A stretch of DNA of 64,000 nt from Mesorhizobium temperatum. Lineage in GTDB: Bacteria > Pseudomonadota > Alphaproteobacteria > Rhizobiales > Rhizobiaceae. The first letter of the stretch is position 1, and each line of letters begins with the position of its first letter. Shown one piece after another: positions 17,495-26,146 of the stretch. Made by a program: the position numbers and the translations under genes. Under the pieces are notes generated by a model. That model was not told where the DNA came from and ran no database searches. It saw nothing but the letters and a program-made list of their open reading frames with translations. Location: contig NZ_NPKJ01000075.1 in assembly GCF_002284575.1 (NCBI RefSeq), positions 186,001 through 250,000 on the forward strand. The letters are read 5' to 3'.

Positions 17495-17830
17495 ATGGCC
17501 GAAACCACCAGTATGGCAGGCGCCTCAAAGGGGGCAAACGAAGCCCAGGAGACGATGAAGAAGCAGATCGCTGAGCTTCGCCGCGAAATCACCAAAATAA
17601 ATCGGACCCTTTCCGACCGCGCCGAGGAGACACAGGGCTGGTACGACAGCGCCGCCGAACGGGCCTCGCGCGCAGCCCGGCAATTGCGTAGCCAGGCGCA
17701 CACCGTGACTGAAACTGTCCAGCAGAACCCAGGCACAATTTCTTCGGCGATGATGCTTGGCGGCGTGCTCGGTGTTCTCTTGGGAATTGTGATTGCAAAG
17801 AGTTCCGAGCCTGAACGGCGGTGGTTCTAG
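17495..17830 (+). CDS. ElaB/YqjD/DUF883-like membrane-anchored protein
   Basis: A 111-residue protein. The N-terminal half is a charged, heptad-like helix (AQETMKKQIAELRREITKI), followed by a QNPGTISSAMMLGGVLGVLLGIVIA membrane anchor near the C-terminus. This is the ElaB/YqjD/DUF883 layout; in E. coli such proteins are stationary-phase, RpoS-dependent inner-membrane proteins that bind ribosomes. AAAGGGAGAAA precedes the ATG. The strong stress-type promoter upstream agrees with that role. Its stop overlaps the stop of the converging regulator gene by CTAG. Confidence 0.78.
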   Translation: MAETTSMAGASKGANEAQETMKKQIAELRREITKINRTLSDRAEETQGWYDSAAERASRAARQLRSQAHTVTETVQQNPGTISSAMMLGGVLGVLLGIVIAKSSEPERRWF

Positions 17831-19371
17831 AGGGAGGTCACAACCTTTGGGGTGCCGAGCCTATCGGCAATCAAGCATGGCTTTTGCGCTGGCCTTCCGT
17901 CGCCGCAGCTTATTGCATCCTCGTAAGCGCGTCGAAGGAGCTTTAGTCCTCTGTGGATTTGGCTCTCGGTAAGACTTGCGTATCCCATCACCAGGCCGAG
18001 GCACCTCCGATCCAATGTCTGATCGAAATAATGAGGTGATATGGGGTAGATGCCGACTCCGAGCGAGGCGGCTTTATCGATGAACGATGTCGCCATAGAG
18101 GGCGGCATGTCGCCGAACCAGACGACGACGTGTAGACCGGCCTGCGCGCCTTCGACCCGAACGACATCCCCAAATTCAGCGTGCAGAGCGTCGAGGAGCG
18201 CTGCACGTCGGCGGGCATTTTGACGCCGGGCCTTGCGCACGTGGCTTTCGTAGACGCCGGATTCCACCAGAGTCGCAAGCGCCTCCTGTTCGAGGATGGG
18301 GGCATGCCTGTCCGTCAGGCGCTTGGCGTGGGCAAAAACCTCCTGCAACTCTCGCGGAATGACGACGTAGCCGATCCGGAGCAACGGCGACAGTGTCTTC
18401 GAAACCGTACCGATATAGATGACGTTCGACGCGCCTCCGAGCGCGCGAAGCGGTGGTATCGGGTTCATGTCGAATCGATATTCGCTGTCGTAGTCGTCCT
18501 CGACGATGTAGGCCCTCTTCTCTTGCGCCCATCTTAGCAATTGCTGGCGTCGACCCATGGACATTACGCTTCCCAAAGGAAACTGATGTGAAGGCGTGAC
18601 GTAAGCCAGCCGTGCGCCAACATCCGCCAACAAGTCCGCTCTGATGCCCTCGGCGTCAACCTCCACAGGGGCGGCGATGGCTCCTGTCATCTCGAAGACG
18701 CTCCGTGCCATCGGGTAGCACGGCTCTTCGATGGCGAACCCGTCGCCCTCATCGAGAAGGAGGCGGGCGCAGAGATCCAGTCCCTGCTGAGAACCGTTGA
18801 CGATGACGATTTCGCCCACCTCGCACCTGATGCTCCGCGCTCGCCATAGATAACCCTGCAGGGCGGTACGCAGGCGGATCAAGCCACAGGGGTCGCCATA
18901 GGATAACTTGGGCGGCCGTCCCAGCGCAGCATCGTTCATGGCCTTCCGCCAGGCAAGGGTCGGGAAGTCAAAGGCCGACATGTCGCCGTAGCGGAAGTCG
19001 GCGACGAGCTTCTCCGACTGAGCCCGCATCGGAATGGCTCGGGATCGAAGCCTTTCTCCGAACGCGGAGAGGCTGTGTGGCTCACCGGCTGTATGAAGGA
19101 CTTCTCCCGGCTCGCTGTGCACGATCTTGATGGCCACCCGTGGCCGAGCGCCATGTCGAATGACCACGAACCCCTCGGCGGCGAGCTGTTCGTAAGCGGA
19201 CGTCACAGTCGTTCGTGAGACGCCAAGCTCGACCGCCAGTGCACGAGCCGACGGAAGGACGTCTCCGCGGCCGTATACCTCCGCCACGATCTGTTCCCGT
19301 AGGTCCTCATATATCCCGCGCGCGCCCAGTCCCGATGACGAATTCTGCTTGCGGGGTGGCAACTGGACCAT
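17827..19371 (-). CDS. MocR-type regulator: GntR winged helix plus aminotransferase domain
   Basis: A 514-residue regulator. Residues about 15-85 are a GntR-type winged helix (VLPSARALAVELGVSRTTVT). The rest is a class I/II aminotransferase-fold, PLP-binding domain, with the Schiff-base lysine in GTVSKTLSPLLRIGY. MocR proteins sense amino compounds or PLP derivatives and usually control the divergent operon. Here that operon encodes LysE-type exporters and a DapA-like lyase, so an amino acid or amino-acid-like effector is likely. The intergenic region carries repeated CTGGACC-type boxes. There is no clear Shine-Dalgarno for the ATG at 19371. Confidence 0.92.
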   Translation of the reverse strand: MVQLPPRKQNSSSGLGARGIYEDLREQIVAEVYGRGDVLPSARALAVELGVSRTTVTSAYEQLAAEGFVVIRHGARPRVAIKIVHSEPGEVLHTAGEPHSLSAFGERLRSRAIPMRAQSEKLVADFRYGDMSAFDFPTLAWRKAMNDAALGRPPKLSYGDPCGLIRLRTALQGYLWRARSIRCEVGEIVIVNGSQQGLDLCARLLLDEGDGFAIEEPCYPMARSVFEMTGAIAAPVEVDAEGIRADLLADVGARLAYVTPSHQFPLGSVMSMGRRQQLLRWAQEKRAYIVEDDYDSEYRFDMNPIPPLRALGGASNVIYIGTVSKTLSPLLRIGYVVIPRELQEVFAHAKRLTDRHAPILEQEALATLVESGVYESHVRKARRQNARRRAALLDALHAEFGDVVRVEGAQAGLHVVVWFGDMPPSMATSFIDKAASLGVGIYPISPHYFDQTLDRRCLGLVMGYASLTESQIHRGLKLLRRAYEDAISCGDGRPAQKPCLIADRLGTPKVVTSL

Positions 19372-19498
19372 CGTGATTACCCAAATGAAGACGTTTCGTT
19401 GATCCAGACATTACCGGGAAAACTCAGTCAGGCAAAGGCCTGAGGTCAACTGGACCAGAACCTTTTATCTAAAAGTGGTTCTATGTCAGGGCCAGTTG
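19360..19498. promoter_or_regulatory. Probable MocR operator region with repeated CAACTGGACC boxes
   Basis: CAACTGGACC occurs at 19360-19369 (at the regulator's own start) and again at 19447-19456. An inverted CCAGTTG lies at 19492-19498. Nested inside is AGAACC (19457-19462) facing GGTTCT (19477-19482) around an AT-rich core CTTTTATCTAAAAG, where RNA polymerase could bind. Repeated CTGGAC-like half-sites are typical of MocR-family operators such as those of TauR. Assignment to this regulator is inference from position. Confidence 0.55.
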
Positions 19499-19542
19499 GA
19501 CGGGTATTGAAGATGCCAGTTTGCACCTCCCGAAGAAGTAAA

Positions 19543-20175
19543 ATGCTGGCCGACGTCCACCAATTCATCATCGTCTTTACCGCCTACGTCATCGCTGCCG
19601 GTAGTCCCGGCCCGAGCAATATGCGCATCATGGCCGTCGCCATGAACGACGGCCGCAGGGCCGCGCTGGCAATCGCGTCTGGCGTAGTCAGCGGCTCGAT
19701 CTTTTGGGGCCTGATGGCGGCGACAGGTGTCTCGGCGATCCTCAGTCGATACGCGCAGGCACTCGTGGTCCTGCAGGTGCTTGGAGGCCTATATCTTCTC
19801 TATCTCGCCTTCAAAGCGGGCAAGGCTGCGCTTTCTTCAGACCAGGATCAGCTTCGCCCGACTTGCGAACGGAAGGCGACGGCGGCCACTCTCTACAAGC
19901 GCGGACTGCTAATGCATCTCACCAATCCGAAATCGATCCTGGCATGGATCGCACTGATGACGCTGGGGCTCGGCTCTGGGTCGTCGCCGCATACGGCTCT
20001 CGTGATCCTCGCAGGCTGCGCGGTCCTGAGCGTCACCATCTTCTGCGGCTACGCGATCGTCTTTTCGACCGCTCCCATGATTCGCCTGTATCGGCGGGCG
20101 CGGCGCTGGATCGAAGGCACGCTGGCCGTATTCTTCGGATTTGCCGGGCTGAAGCTTCTCCTGATCCGCATTTGA
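19543..20175 (+). CDS. LysE/RhtB family amino-acid exporter
   Basis: A 210-residue inner-membrane protein with about six hydrophobic segments. The family signature AAGSPGPSNMRIMAVA sits near the N-terminus, with ASGVVSGSIFWGL, and the loop ending HLTNPKSILAWIALM is also typical. LysE/RhtB proteins export amino acids and related compounds. I start at MLADVHQFI because the 20 residues before it are unlike the family and would sit on the operator; the ATG at 19483 remains possible. First gene of the operon facing the MocR regulator. Confidence 0.88.
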   Translation: MLADVHQFIIVFTAYVIAAGSPGPSNMRIMAVAMNDGRRAALAIASGVVSGSIFWGLMAATGVSAILSRYAQALVVLQVLGGLYLLYLAFKAGKAALSSDQDQLRPTCERKATAATLYKRGLLMHLTNPKSILAWIALMTLGLGSGSSPHTALVILAGCAVLSVTIFCGYAIVFSTAPMIRLYRRARRWIEGTLAVFFGFAGLKLLLIRI

Positions 20176-20186
20176 AAGGTTCCTCC

Positions 20187-21116
20187 ATGTCTATCTTCCA
20201 AGGCCTTTCGGCATTCCCGATCACCCCGGCGGACGCTTCCGGCAGGCTCGACACCGCCGCCCTCGCGCGCCTTCTGAAGCACATCGAGGAGGCGAGAGCG
20301 GACTCCATCGGACTGCTCGGCAGTACCGGCGCCTACGCTTTCCTCACGCGAGAAGAGCGTCGACGCGCGGTCGAAACGGCAATGGACACGGTCGGCGGCA
20401 AAATCCCGGTTATGGTCGGCGTCGGAGCGATCCGGACCAGCGATGCGGTGGACCTTGCCCGTGACGCGAAGGCTGCGGGCGCCGACGGCCTGCTTCTCGC
20501 TCCGGTTTCCTATACGCCGCTCTTTGACGACGAGGTCTTCGAACACTTCGCCGCAGTCGCCGACGCGGGGCAGCTCCCGCTTTGCATCTACAACAATCCC
20601 GGCACAACCAAGTTCACTTTCAGCCTGGACCTCATTTCCCGCTTGTCGAAGGTGGCGAACATTGAAGCCGTGAAGATGCCTTTGCCGTCCGGTGGTGACT
20701 TCGCTTCCGAACTCGCCTCCCTCCGGTCTGCGACCGGGTCGGCATTCAAGATTGGCTACAGCGGCGACTGGGGCGGGGCGCCTGCGCTGCTCGCCGGGAG
20801 CGACACTTGGTATTCCGTCATCGCAGGACTTCTGCCGTCACAGGCTCTGGCCCTGACGCGAGCGGCGCAAGCCGGGGACGTCGCGACCGTCGAGCGATTT
20901 GACGCCGCCTTCGGACCGCTTTGGGCGCTGTTCAAGGAATTCGGCAGCTTCAGGGTGATGTATGCCATCGCCAAGCTTCTGAACCTCTGCGACGTCGATC
21001 CGCCACGCCCCGTCCTCCCACTGAAGGACCAGGCACGGCAGCGCGTCGTCGCCGCTCTCGACCATCTCGACGCGGTTTTCTCCGCTGGTTCCACAGTTTG
21101 TATGCAACTTCGATAG
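20187..21116 (+). CDS. Dihydrodipicolinate synthase/N-acetylneuraminate lyase family protein
   Basis: A 309-residue class I aldolase-fold enzyme. The Schiff-base lysine is K163 in IEAVKMP and the conserved tyrosine Y135 in IYNNPGT. The usual GTTGE motif is replaced by LLGSTGAY, and the set of residues that marks true DapA is not evident, so a catabolic aldolase or lyase acting on a keto-acid or sugar acid is more likely than lysine biosynthesis. It lies 11 bases after the first LysE gene. Substrate unknown; the MocR and LysE neighbours point to an amino- or hydroxy-acid. Confidence 0.88.
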   Translation: MSIFQGLSAFPITPADASGRLDTAALARLLKHIEEARADSIGLLGSTGAYAFLTREERRRAVETAMDTVGGKIPVMVGVGAIRTSDAVDLARDAKAAGADGLLLAPVSYTPLFDDEVFEHFAAVADAGQLPLCIYNNPGTTKFTFSLDLISRLSKVANIEAVKMPLPSGGDFASELASLRSATGSAFKIGYSGDWGGAPALLAGSDTWYSVIAGLLPSQALALTRAAQAGDVATVERFDAAFGPLWALFKEFGSFRVMYAIAKLLNLCDVDPPRPVLPLKDQARQRVVAALDHLDAVFSAGSTVCMQLR

Positions 21117-21140
21117 ACAGTCTTCATCCGGGACATTTCC

Positions 21141-21782
21141 ATGCTGAATTCCAACGCCTTCACCGTCTACCTGTTCACGGCATTCCTTCTGGCGATTACT
21201 CCGGGTCCGGGGATTTTCTATGTCGCCGCCCGAACCCTTTCCGGCGGCCGCTCGGAAGGAATCGCTTCGAGCCTTGGGAATGGTCTCGGCGGGCTGTTTC
21301 ATGTCGTAGCCGGCAGCCTTGGCGTCTCGGCGATCGTGCTGGCAAGCGCCGAATTGTTCACGGCACTCAAGGTGGTCGGCGCGCTCTATCTGGTCTGGAT
21401 GGGATACCGAACCATTCGCCATGCCAGGCTCGACTACAAGTCGCTGGGTCATTCAGAGCCGCCCGTCGGCGCAATGCGGGCCTTCAGGGATGGCGTTCTT
21501 GTGGAAGCGATGAACCCGAAGACGGCCGCATTCTTCCTCGCCTTCATTCCCCAGTTTGTCGATACATCGTCGGATCACGTTGCCCTGCAGTTCGTGATCC
21601 TCGGCGCCATCTCGGTTGCTCTTAACACGCTTGCCGATATTGTCGTGGCGTTTGCAGCCGGAAGACTTCGCGATGGCGCGGCGTCCCGTCCGAATCTCAT
21701 TCGCTGTCTTCGTGAAGGCTCGGGCGGCGCTATGATCATGCTTGGATGTGGCCTGCTGCTGGCAAAGCGCCCGGTTGCTTGA
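21141..21782 (+). CDS. LysE/RhtB family amino-acid exporter (second copy)
   Basis: A 213-residue inner-membrane protein with about six hydrophobic segments and the family start AITPGPGIFYVAARTL; EAMNPKTAAFFLAFIPQF is the second family landmark. It differs clearly in sequence from the 19543 gene, so the two are not a recent tandem duplication and may export different compounds. It follows the DapA-like gene by 24 bases. The ATG at 21141 has only a weak ribosome site (GGGAC). Confidence 0.9.
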   Translation: MLNSNAFTVYLFTAFLLAITPGPGIFYVAARTLSGGRSEGIASSLGNGLGGLFHVVAGSLGVSAIVLASAELFTALKVVGALYLVWMGYRTIRHARLDYKSLGHSEPPVGAMRAFRDGVLVEAMNPKTAAFFLAFIPQFVDTSSDHVALQFVILGAISVALNTLADIVVAFAAGRLRDGAASRPNLIRCLREGSGGAMIMLGCGLLLAKRPVA

Positions 21783-21850
21783 CCGGTTCGGCCGGCCGCA
21801 CTGCCGCCGAAGGCTCGTTTTGGCGATACAACCAACTGACGGAGAAGAAT

Positions 21851-22492
21851 ATGCGGCAAGCGTTGATCGTATGGGGCGGCTGGGATGGACACGAACCGGA
21901 AGAAGGTGCGCGCGTCGTCAAGGCGATGCTCGAAGAAGAAGGGCTTGGCGTGCGCGTCGAAACCACGACCGAGATATTCGCCGACCCCGCGATCGCCGAT
22001 TTGAGCCTGATCGTCCCGATCTACACGATGGCCAAGCTTGCGAAGAACGAGGAGCTCAACCTGACAAAGGCGGTCGAGGGCGGTGTCGGCCTTGGCGGCT
22101 ATCACGGTGGCATGTGCGACGCCTTTCGTGAGGCCACGGAATACCAGTTCATGTGCGGCGGTCAGTGGGTGGCCCACCCGGGCAACATTATCGACTACCG
22201 GGTTGACATCACCAGGCGCGACGATCCGATCATGAACGGCATCGATGATTTCTCGTACCGCTCCGAGCAGTACTACATGCACGTGGACCCATCGAACGAG
22301 GTGCTGGCGACCACCACCTTCTCCGGCGAGCACGCCTCCTGGATAGAAGGCGTGGTCATGCCGGTCGTCTGGAAGCGCCGGCACGGCAAGGGAAGGGTGT
22401 TCTATTCGGCGCTCGGCCATGTCGCCAAAGAGTTCGCGGTGCCGCAGATGCGAACGATATTTCGTCGCGGCCTGGTCTGGGCGGCGCGTTGA
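21851..22492 (+). CDS. ThuA-like glutamine-amidotransferase-fold protein
   Basis: A 213-residue protein of the ThuA family (trehalose-utilisation-like, class I glutamine-amidotransferase fold). Motifs are ALIVWGGWDGHEPEEG, the YHGGMCDAF loop, YMHVDPSNEVLATT, and RRHGKGRVFYSALGHV near the C-terminus. The family is linked to sugar catabolism in rhizobia, often beside Gfo/Idh/MocA dehydrogenases, as here on the opposite strand. GGAGAAGA lies just before the ATG at 21851. Last gene of the MocR-facing operon. Reaction undefined. Confidence 0.88.
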   Translation: MRQALIVWGGWDGHEPEEGARVVKAMLEEEGLGVRVETTTEIFADPAIADLSLIVPIYTMAKLAKNEELNLTKAVEGGVGLGGYHGGMCDAFREATEYQFMCGGQWVAHPGNIIDYRVDITRRDDPIMNGIDDFSYRSEQYYMHVDPSNEVLATTTFSGEHASWIEGVVMPVVWKRRHGKGRVFYSALGHVAKEFAVPQMRTIFRRGLVWAAR

Positions 22493-22535
22493 GAGCGCCG
22501 ACGATTGGCTATGTTGCGTGTCCTCCGCAACCATC

Positions 22536-23558
22536 TCAATAGCGGATGGTGACTGACGCACCGTTTCGTGCGGATTCATACGCTGCGACGACGATGGCGA
22601 GCGCGGCTTTCCCATCCAGTACCGAACTTGGGGCGTCGCTTACGCCCAGCATGTAGTCCACGAATGCGGACGCCACTGCGTGATGGAAACCTCCGGCGAC
22701 GAACCGCGGGACGACGTCGAGGGTTTCCCAGCCAACCGCGCCGTTTCGCGCAAGCCTGAGGTAGCTTGGGCCACACAGGTTGCGAGACGCGAGGTCGACT
22801 CCGGCGAGGAGGACGGTCGCCTCCGATCCGTAGACTTCCACCGAGTCGTGCCCCGCGGCGAACGACCAACTCGTTGCCACTTCGGCCAACAGCCCATTTT
22901 CCCATCGCAGCATGGCAATCGCGGCATCCTCGACGGCAAGACCGTCAAAAAAAGAGATGTTCGCCTGGACCGTTTGTGGATTGCCGAACAGCCAGCGCAG
23001 AAAATCGACCGCGTGTACGCCCTCGTCGATCAGGGTGCCGCCGCCACTGACTTCCGGCCTGGTCCACCAGCCATTCGTGAAAACAGCGTCTCGCCCGTGG
23101 TTGTGGCCGTGCCTCACGCGCACGAGCCGGATTTCGCCGAGCTCGCCCGATTGGATGAGGTCTCGGACCCTGATGCTTGCCGGGTCGAGGCGTTTTGGGA
23201 AGCTTTGCATGAACTTGATGCCGCGATCGCGAACGGCAATCTCGATTGCAGCCGCGTCGTCCATGCTTGCGGCCAGGGGCTTCTCGCATAGAACCGCGTG
23301 CCCGCGCCGCGCCGCTGCCTCAATGAGGGGCCGGTGCCGGGCCGTCTCGGAGCATATGGCGACGGCATCGACCGACGCCAGAAGCCTGTCGATATCGTCG
23401 AACTGCTGCATCGCAAAGCAGGTCGCAGCGGTCTGTCGGCGCGACGCGTCGTCGTCCCAGACGCCGACCAGCAAAACGCGCGGGTCTGCCGCAAAGGCTT
23501 CGGACCAGAAGTTGGCGTGATAGTGCGCGAAGCTCAGTATGCCGATGCGCAGCGACAT
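22536..23558 (-). CDS. Gfo/Idh/MocA family oxidoreductase
   Basis: A 340-residue NAD(P)-dependent dehydrogenase. The N-terminal Rossmann domain starts MSLRIGILSFAHYH; the active-site EKP motif is at residues 92-94 (CEKPLAAS), and GGGTLIDEGVHAVDFLRWL carries the conserved Asp and His of the catalytic domain. Members oxidise sugars, inositols or their derivatives. It is the last gene of the ABC importer/sulfatase operon, 3 bases after the DUF4432 gene, and converges on the ThuA-like gene with 43 bases between. Confidence 0.93.
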   Translation of the reverse strand: MSLRIGILSFAHYHANFWSEAFAADPRVLLVGVWDDDASRRQTAATCFAMQQFDDIDRLLASVDAVAICSETARHRPLIEAAARRGHAVLCEKPLAASMDDAAAIEIAVRDRGIKFMQSFPKRLDPASIRVRDLIQSGELGEIRLVRVRHGHNHGRDAVFTNGWWTRPEVSGGGTLIDEGVHAVDFLRWLFGNPQTVQANISFFDGLAVEDAAIAMLRWENGLLAEVATSWSFAAGHDSVEVYGSEATVLLAGVDLASRNLCGPSYLRLARNGAVGWETLDVVPRFVAGGFHHAVASAFVDYMLGVSDAPSSVLDGKAALAIVVAAYESARNGASVTIRY

Positions 23559-23561
23559 TGC

Positions 23562-24554
23562 TCAATCGGTATCCGCTTGGGACGGGCGCGGCAGCGTCGC
23601 CGCCGCATTCCCTTCAATGGAAACAAGGACGCGGTAGGACCGTCGCTCGCCCGGCCTGAGAACCGCTTCCGCGGGCGACGAGCCATCGGTAGGGCGCCCG
23701 CTCGTGCAGGGTTCGATCGATAGGACGCCGACGCCCGGCCTGAGATCATGCCAGAGCTGGAGATGACCCAGCGCGTCGGTGTCGAACTCAAACCGCACCG
23801 CAAGCCCGCCAGGCGAGCGAAGGACGCACATGGCCGTGGGGCCGGAGGCCGGCCAGGTCCGCGCAGTGACCAGGCCGTTCTCCGCATCGGGAAGCTCGAT
23901 CGGACCGATGAGCCGCCGCCCGTCCAACTCGACCGTGCTTCCCGTCATGATCGCGGGGTAGCCGAGATTGAAGTGGTAGAGCATTGGCTGCTTCGTGTCG
24001 GTTGTGCCGACATTCTCGACGGTATCGCGAATGAGGATGGCCGCGCCGCCGATCGGCGCTTCGATCCGCCGGTGCAGCCGCAACGCCTCGCCGCCATAGC
24101 GCGCCTGTGTGATCTCGCCTTCGCAATGGAGAAACGGCGTAGCCGCCTGCCATGACTCGCCATAGGCCTTGATGGCGGCTGGCGAGAAAGGCAGCCGTCC
24201 GTGCTGCGGCTCGCCATTGCGGGGAAGGCGAATGTGGCTGAGCCCACAGGTGACGAGAAATCCGCTGAAACCGCGGTTGAAGCCCCGGCCGTCTTCACTG
24301 TCGACATCGAGCAATGTGGGAGCCACGAAGCCGGCCGGGCTTTGCCAGCTCAACGGAATGCCTTGCCAGGACAAAAGACCGATATCCATTGAGCGATCGG
24401 CCAGCACCGAAAAATCGAGGCCGCCACCGGTGGAGAACGCGAGCGCCCGCACGCCGCGCTCGGCGCCGTCATCGAAGACGACGCGCCGGACGCTGGCCAC
24501 CTGCCGCAAGTCGCCGACCAGCGGCCGCAAAGTCGCGGCGCTCCACTCGCTCAT
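23562..24554 (-). CDS. DUF4432 (aldose-1-epimerase-fold) protein
   Basis: A 330-residue protein of the galactose-mutarotase-like superfamily, DUF4432 branch: RALAFSTGGGLDFSVLADR, then DIGLLSWQGIPLSWQSPAG, and LLVTCGLSHI-type strands. It probably interconverts or binds a sugar or sugar acid. The start overlaps the sulfatase stop by ATGA, so the two are translationally coupled. Its place between sulfatase and dehydrogenase suggests it handles the desulfated sugar. Confidence 0.85.
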   Translation of the reverse strand: MSEWSAATLRPLVGDLRQVASVRRVVFDDGAERGVRALAFSTGGGLDFSVLADRSMDIGLLSWQGIPLSWQSPAGFVAPTLLDVDSEDGRGFNRGFSGFLVTCGLSHIRLPRNGEPQHGRLPFSPAAIKAYGESWQAATPFLHCEGEITQARYGGEALRLHRRIEAPIGGAAILIRDTVENVGTTDTKQPMLYHFNLGYPAIMTGSTVELDGRRLIGPIELPDAENGLVTARTWPASGPTAMCVLRSPGGLAVRFEFDTDALGHLQLWHDLRPGVGVLSIEPCTSGRPTDGSSPAEAVLRPGERRSYRVLVSIEGNAAATLPRPSQADTD

Positions 24555-26092
24555 CGGACCGGTTCCGCAGCCCGCTCGTCCGCTGACGACAAGTCGAGTC
24601 GCGCGAAGGCCTCCGGCGGCGCGTCATTGGCTTTCATGAGATCGATCATCATGTTGATCAGCCGCGCCTCCTGTGGCGCGTCCGTTATCGGCTTGGTCTG
24701 GCCGGGATCGGTCGCGAGATCGTAGAGCCGCGTGTCGGATTCCAGCAAGGCACCCGGTCCGTAGTTCAGATACATCGGCGACCGCTCGAGCACCGGCACC
24801 TTGAGCAGCTTGGCGCCCTTTGTGAACGGAAATGGTTCCGCAAGCCGCGCATCCGACAGTTCCTCCGGCGAGAACGGCGCGAAGATGTGCGTCGGCATCA
24901 GCGTGTATTGGTAGATCTCCTGACGGGCCAAATCGGCCGGGAAGCGATGGTACGTGTAGCGTCCGTCGGCGATGTTCACCGCGCCGCCGAAATAGCCGAA
25001 CAGGGCGCCGTCCCGGCGGCGTTCGTTGTTCTTCATTGACAGCAGCGAATAGCCCTCGCTCTCCGGCGGCGCTTCGGCACCGAACAGGTCGAGGAAGGTC
25101 GGCGCAAGGTCGATCGATTGCGTCAGCGAGGCTGTCCGCAGCCCGGCTCTCGACGCGTTTCGCGGATCGTGGATGAAGAGCGGGATGTGCGCGACCTCTT
25201 CGTAGAGGTTCATGCGGTTCTTCGCCCAGAAATCGTGCTCGCCAAGCAGGAACCCATGATCGGTTGTCACGACGAGCGCCGTGTCCTTCCACAGGTCGTG
25301 CTTATCGAAGTAGTCCAACAATTGCCCAAGCAGGTGGTCGCACATCGCCACGACCGCGTAGTAGTTGGCGCGCAATTCCTCGCACTCATCCGGCAATTCG
25401 TCGACGCGCCCATAGCGGGGCCAGTCGCGAATCGGCCCTTTCCATCCCGTGTCGAAGGGCTCCTTGAAACGGGATGGCGCATGGAACGGCTCGTGCGGAT
25501 CGAAGGTCTCGATCTGCAGCAGCCAGTTATCGGCGTCGCGGTTGCGGTCGAGGAAATCGAAACCATGCGCGAAGCACTGGGCGGAGGGGAAATCCTTCTC
25601 CTCCCGGATGAACTCGCGGTTGACGATGTTCTGCGAGAAGTATTTGCGGCGTTCGGTGGTGAACTGCCTGGCGTGATACATCTCGCGCAGACGTTCCCAA
25701 TGAGGCTGTACCATCGCCTTCCACGGATCGCCCTCCTGTCCGCGGACGAACTCGTAGGAATCATAGCGGTTGTGGTAGGTCGCGCCGCCATCTTCCCAGT
25801 AGTGGAAGTGGTCGGTGATCAGATGGCTGTAGATGCCCTTCCGGTGCAGGAGCTCGGGAAACGCGTTGTCGAAGGGCTCCAGCGGTCCCCAGCTGCGATG
25901 CAGGAAGGTGAGCCGCCCGGTCAGCATGTCGCGTCGCGCCGGCATGCATGGAAGGCTGCCGACATAGTGATTGTCGTAGGTTACCGTCCGCGCGGCCAGC
26001 CGGTCGAAGTTCGGAGTCGGGACCCGCGTTCCCTGGTAGGGCGCCAGGACATGGCGATTGAGCGAGTCGAACAGGACGAACACGGCTTTCAT
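24551..26092 (-). CDS. Type I sulfatase
   Basis: A 513-residue alkaline-phosphatase-superfamily hydrolase. The sulfatase signature CMPARRDMLTGR is intact; C49 is the residue that would be converted to formylglycine. Metal ligands are seen at D9 (VLFDSLN) and in VVTTDHGFLLGEH. No signal peptide is visible, so it should act in the cytoplasm on an imported substrate. No formylglycine-generating enzyme gene is nearby. It lies 54 bases after the ABC permease and overlaps the DUF4432 gene, linking it to an imported sulfate ester of a sugar-like compound. A phosphonate-ester hydrolase role is a weaker alternative. Confidence 0.92.
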   Translation of the reverse strand: MKAVFVLFDSLNRHVLAPYQGTRVPTPNFDRLAARTVTYDNHYVGSLPCMPARRDMLTGRLTFLHRSWGPLEPFDNAFPELLHRKGIYSHLITDHFHYWEDGGATYHNRYDSYEFVRGQEGDPWKAMVQPHWERLREMYHARQFTTERRKYFSQNIVNREFIREEKDFPSAQCFAHGFDFLDRNRDADNWLLQIETFDPHEPFHAPSRFKEPFDTGWKGPIRDWPRYGRVDELPDECEELRANYYAVVAMCDHLLGQLLDYFDKHDLWKDTALVVTTDHGFLLGEHDFWAKNRMNLYEEVAHIPLFIHDPRNASRAGLRTASLTQSIDLAPTFLDLFGAEAPPESEGYSLLSMKNNERRRDGALFGYFGGAVNIADGRYTYHRFPADLARQEIYQYTLMPTHIFAPFSPEELSDARLAEPFPFTKGAKLLKVPVLERSPMYLNYGPGALLESDTRLYDLATDPGQTKPITDAPQEARLINMMIDLMKANDAPPEAFARLDLSSADERAAEPVR

Positions 26093-26146
26093 GGCAAACT
26101 GGCTTTCATGGTAGACTCCGGGAATGCAGGCTGGACTGTCTGGTGC

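Noticed and set aside
22513..22531. GTTGCG/CGCAAC hairpin between the converging ThuA-like and dehydrogenase genes as a terminator
   Set aside because: The stem is only six bases with no T-run on either strand.
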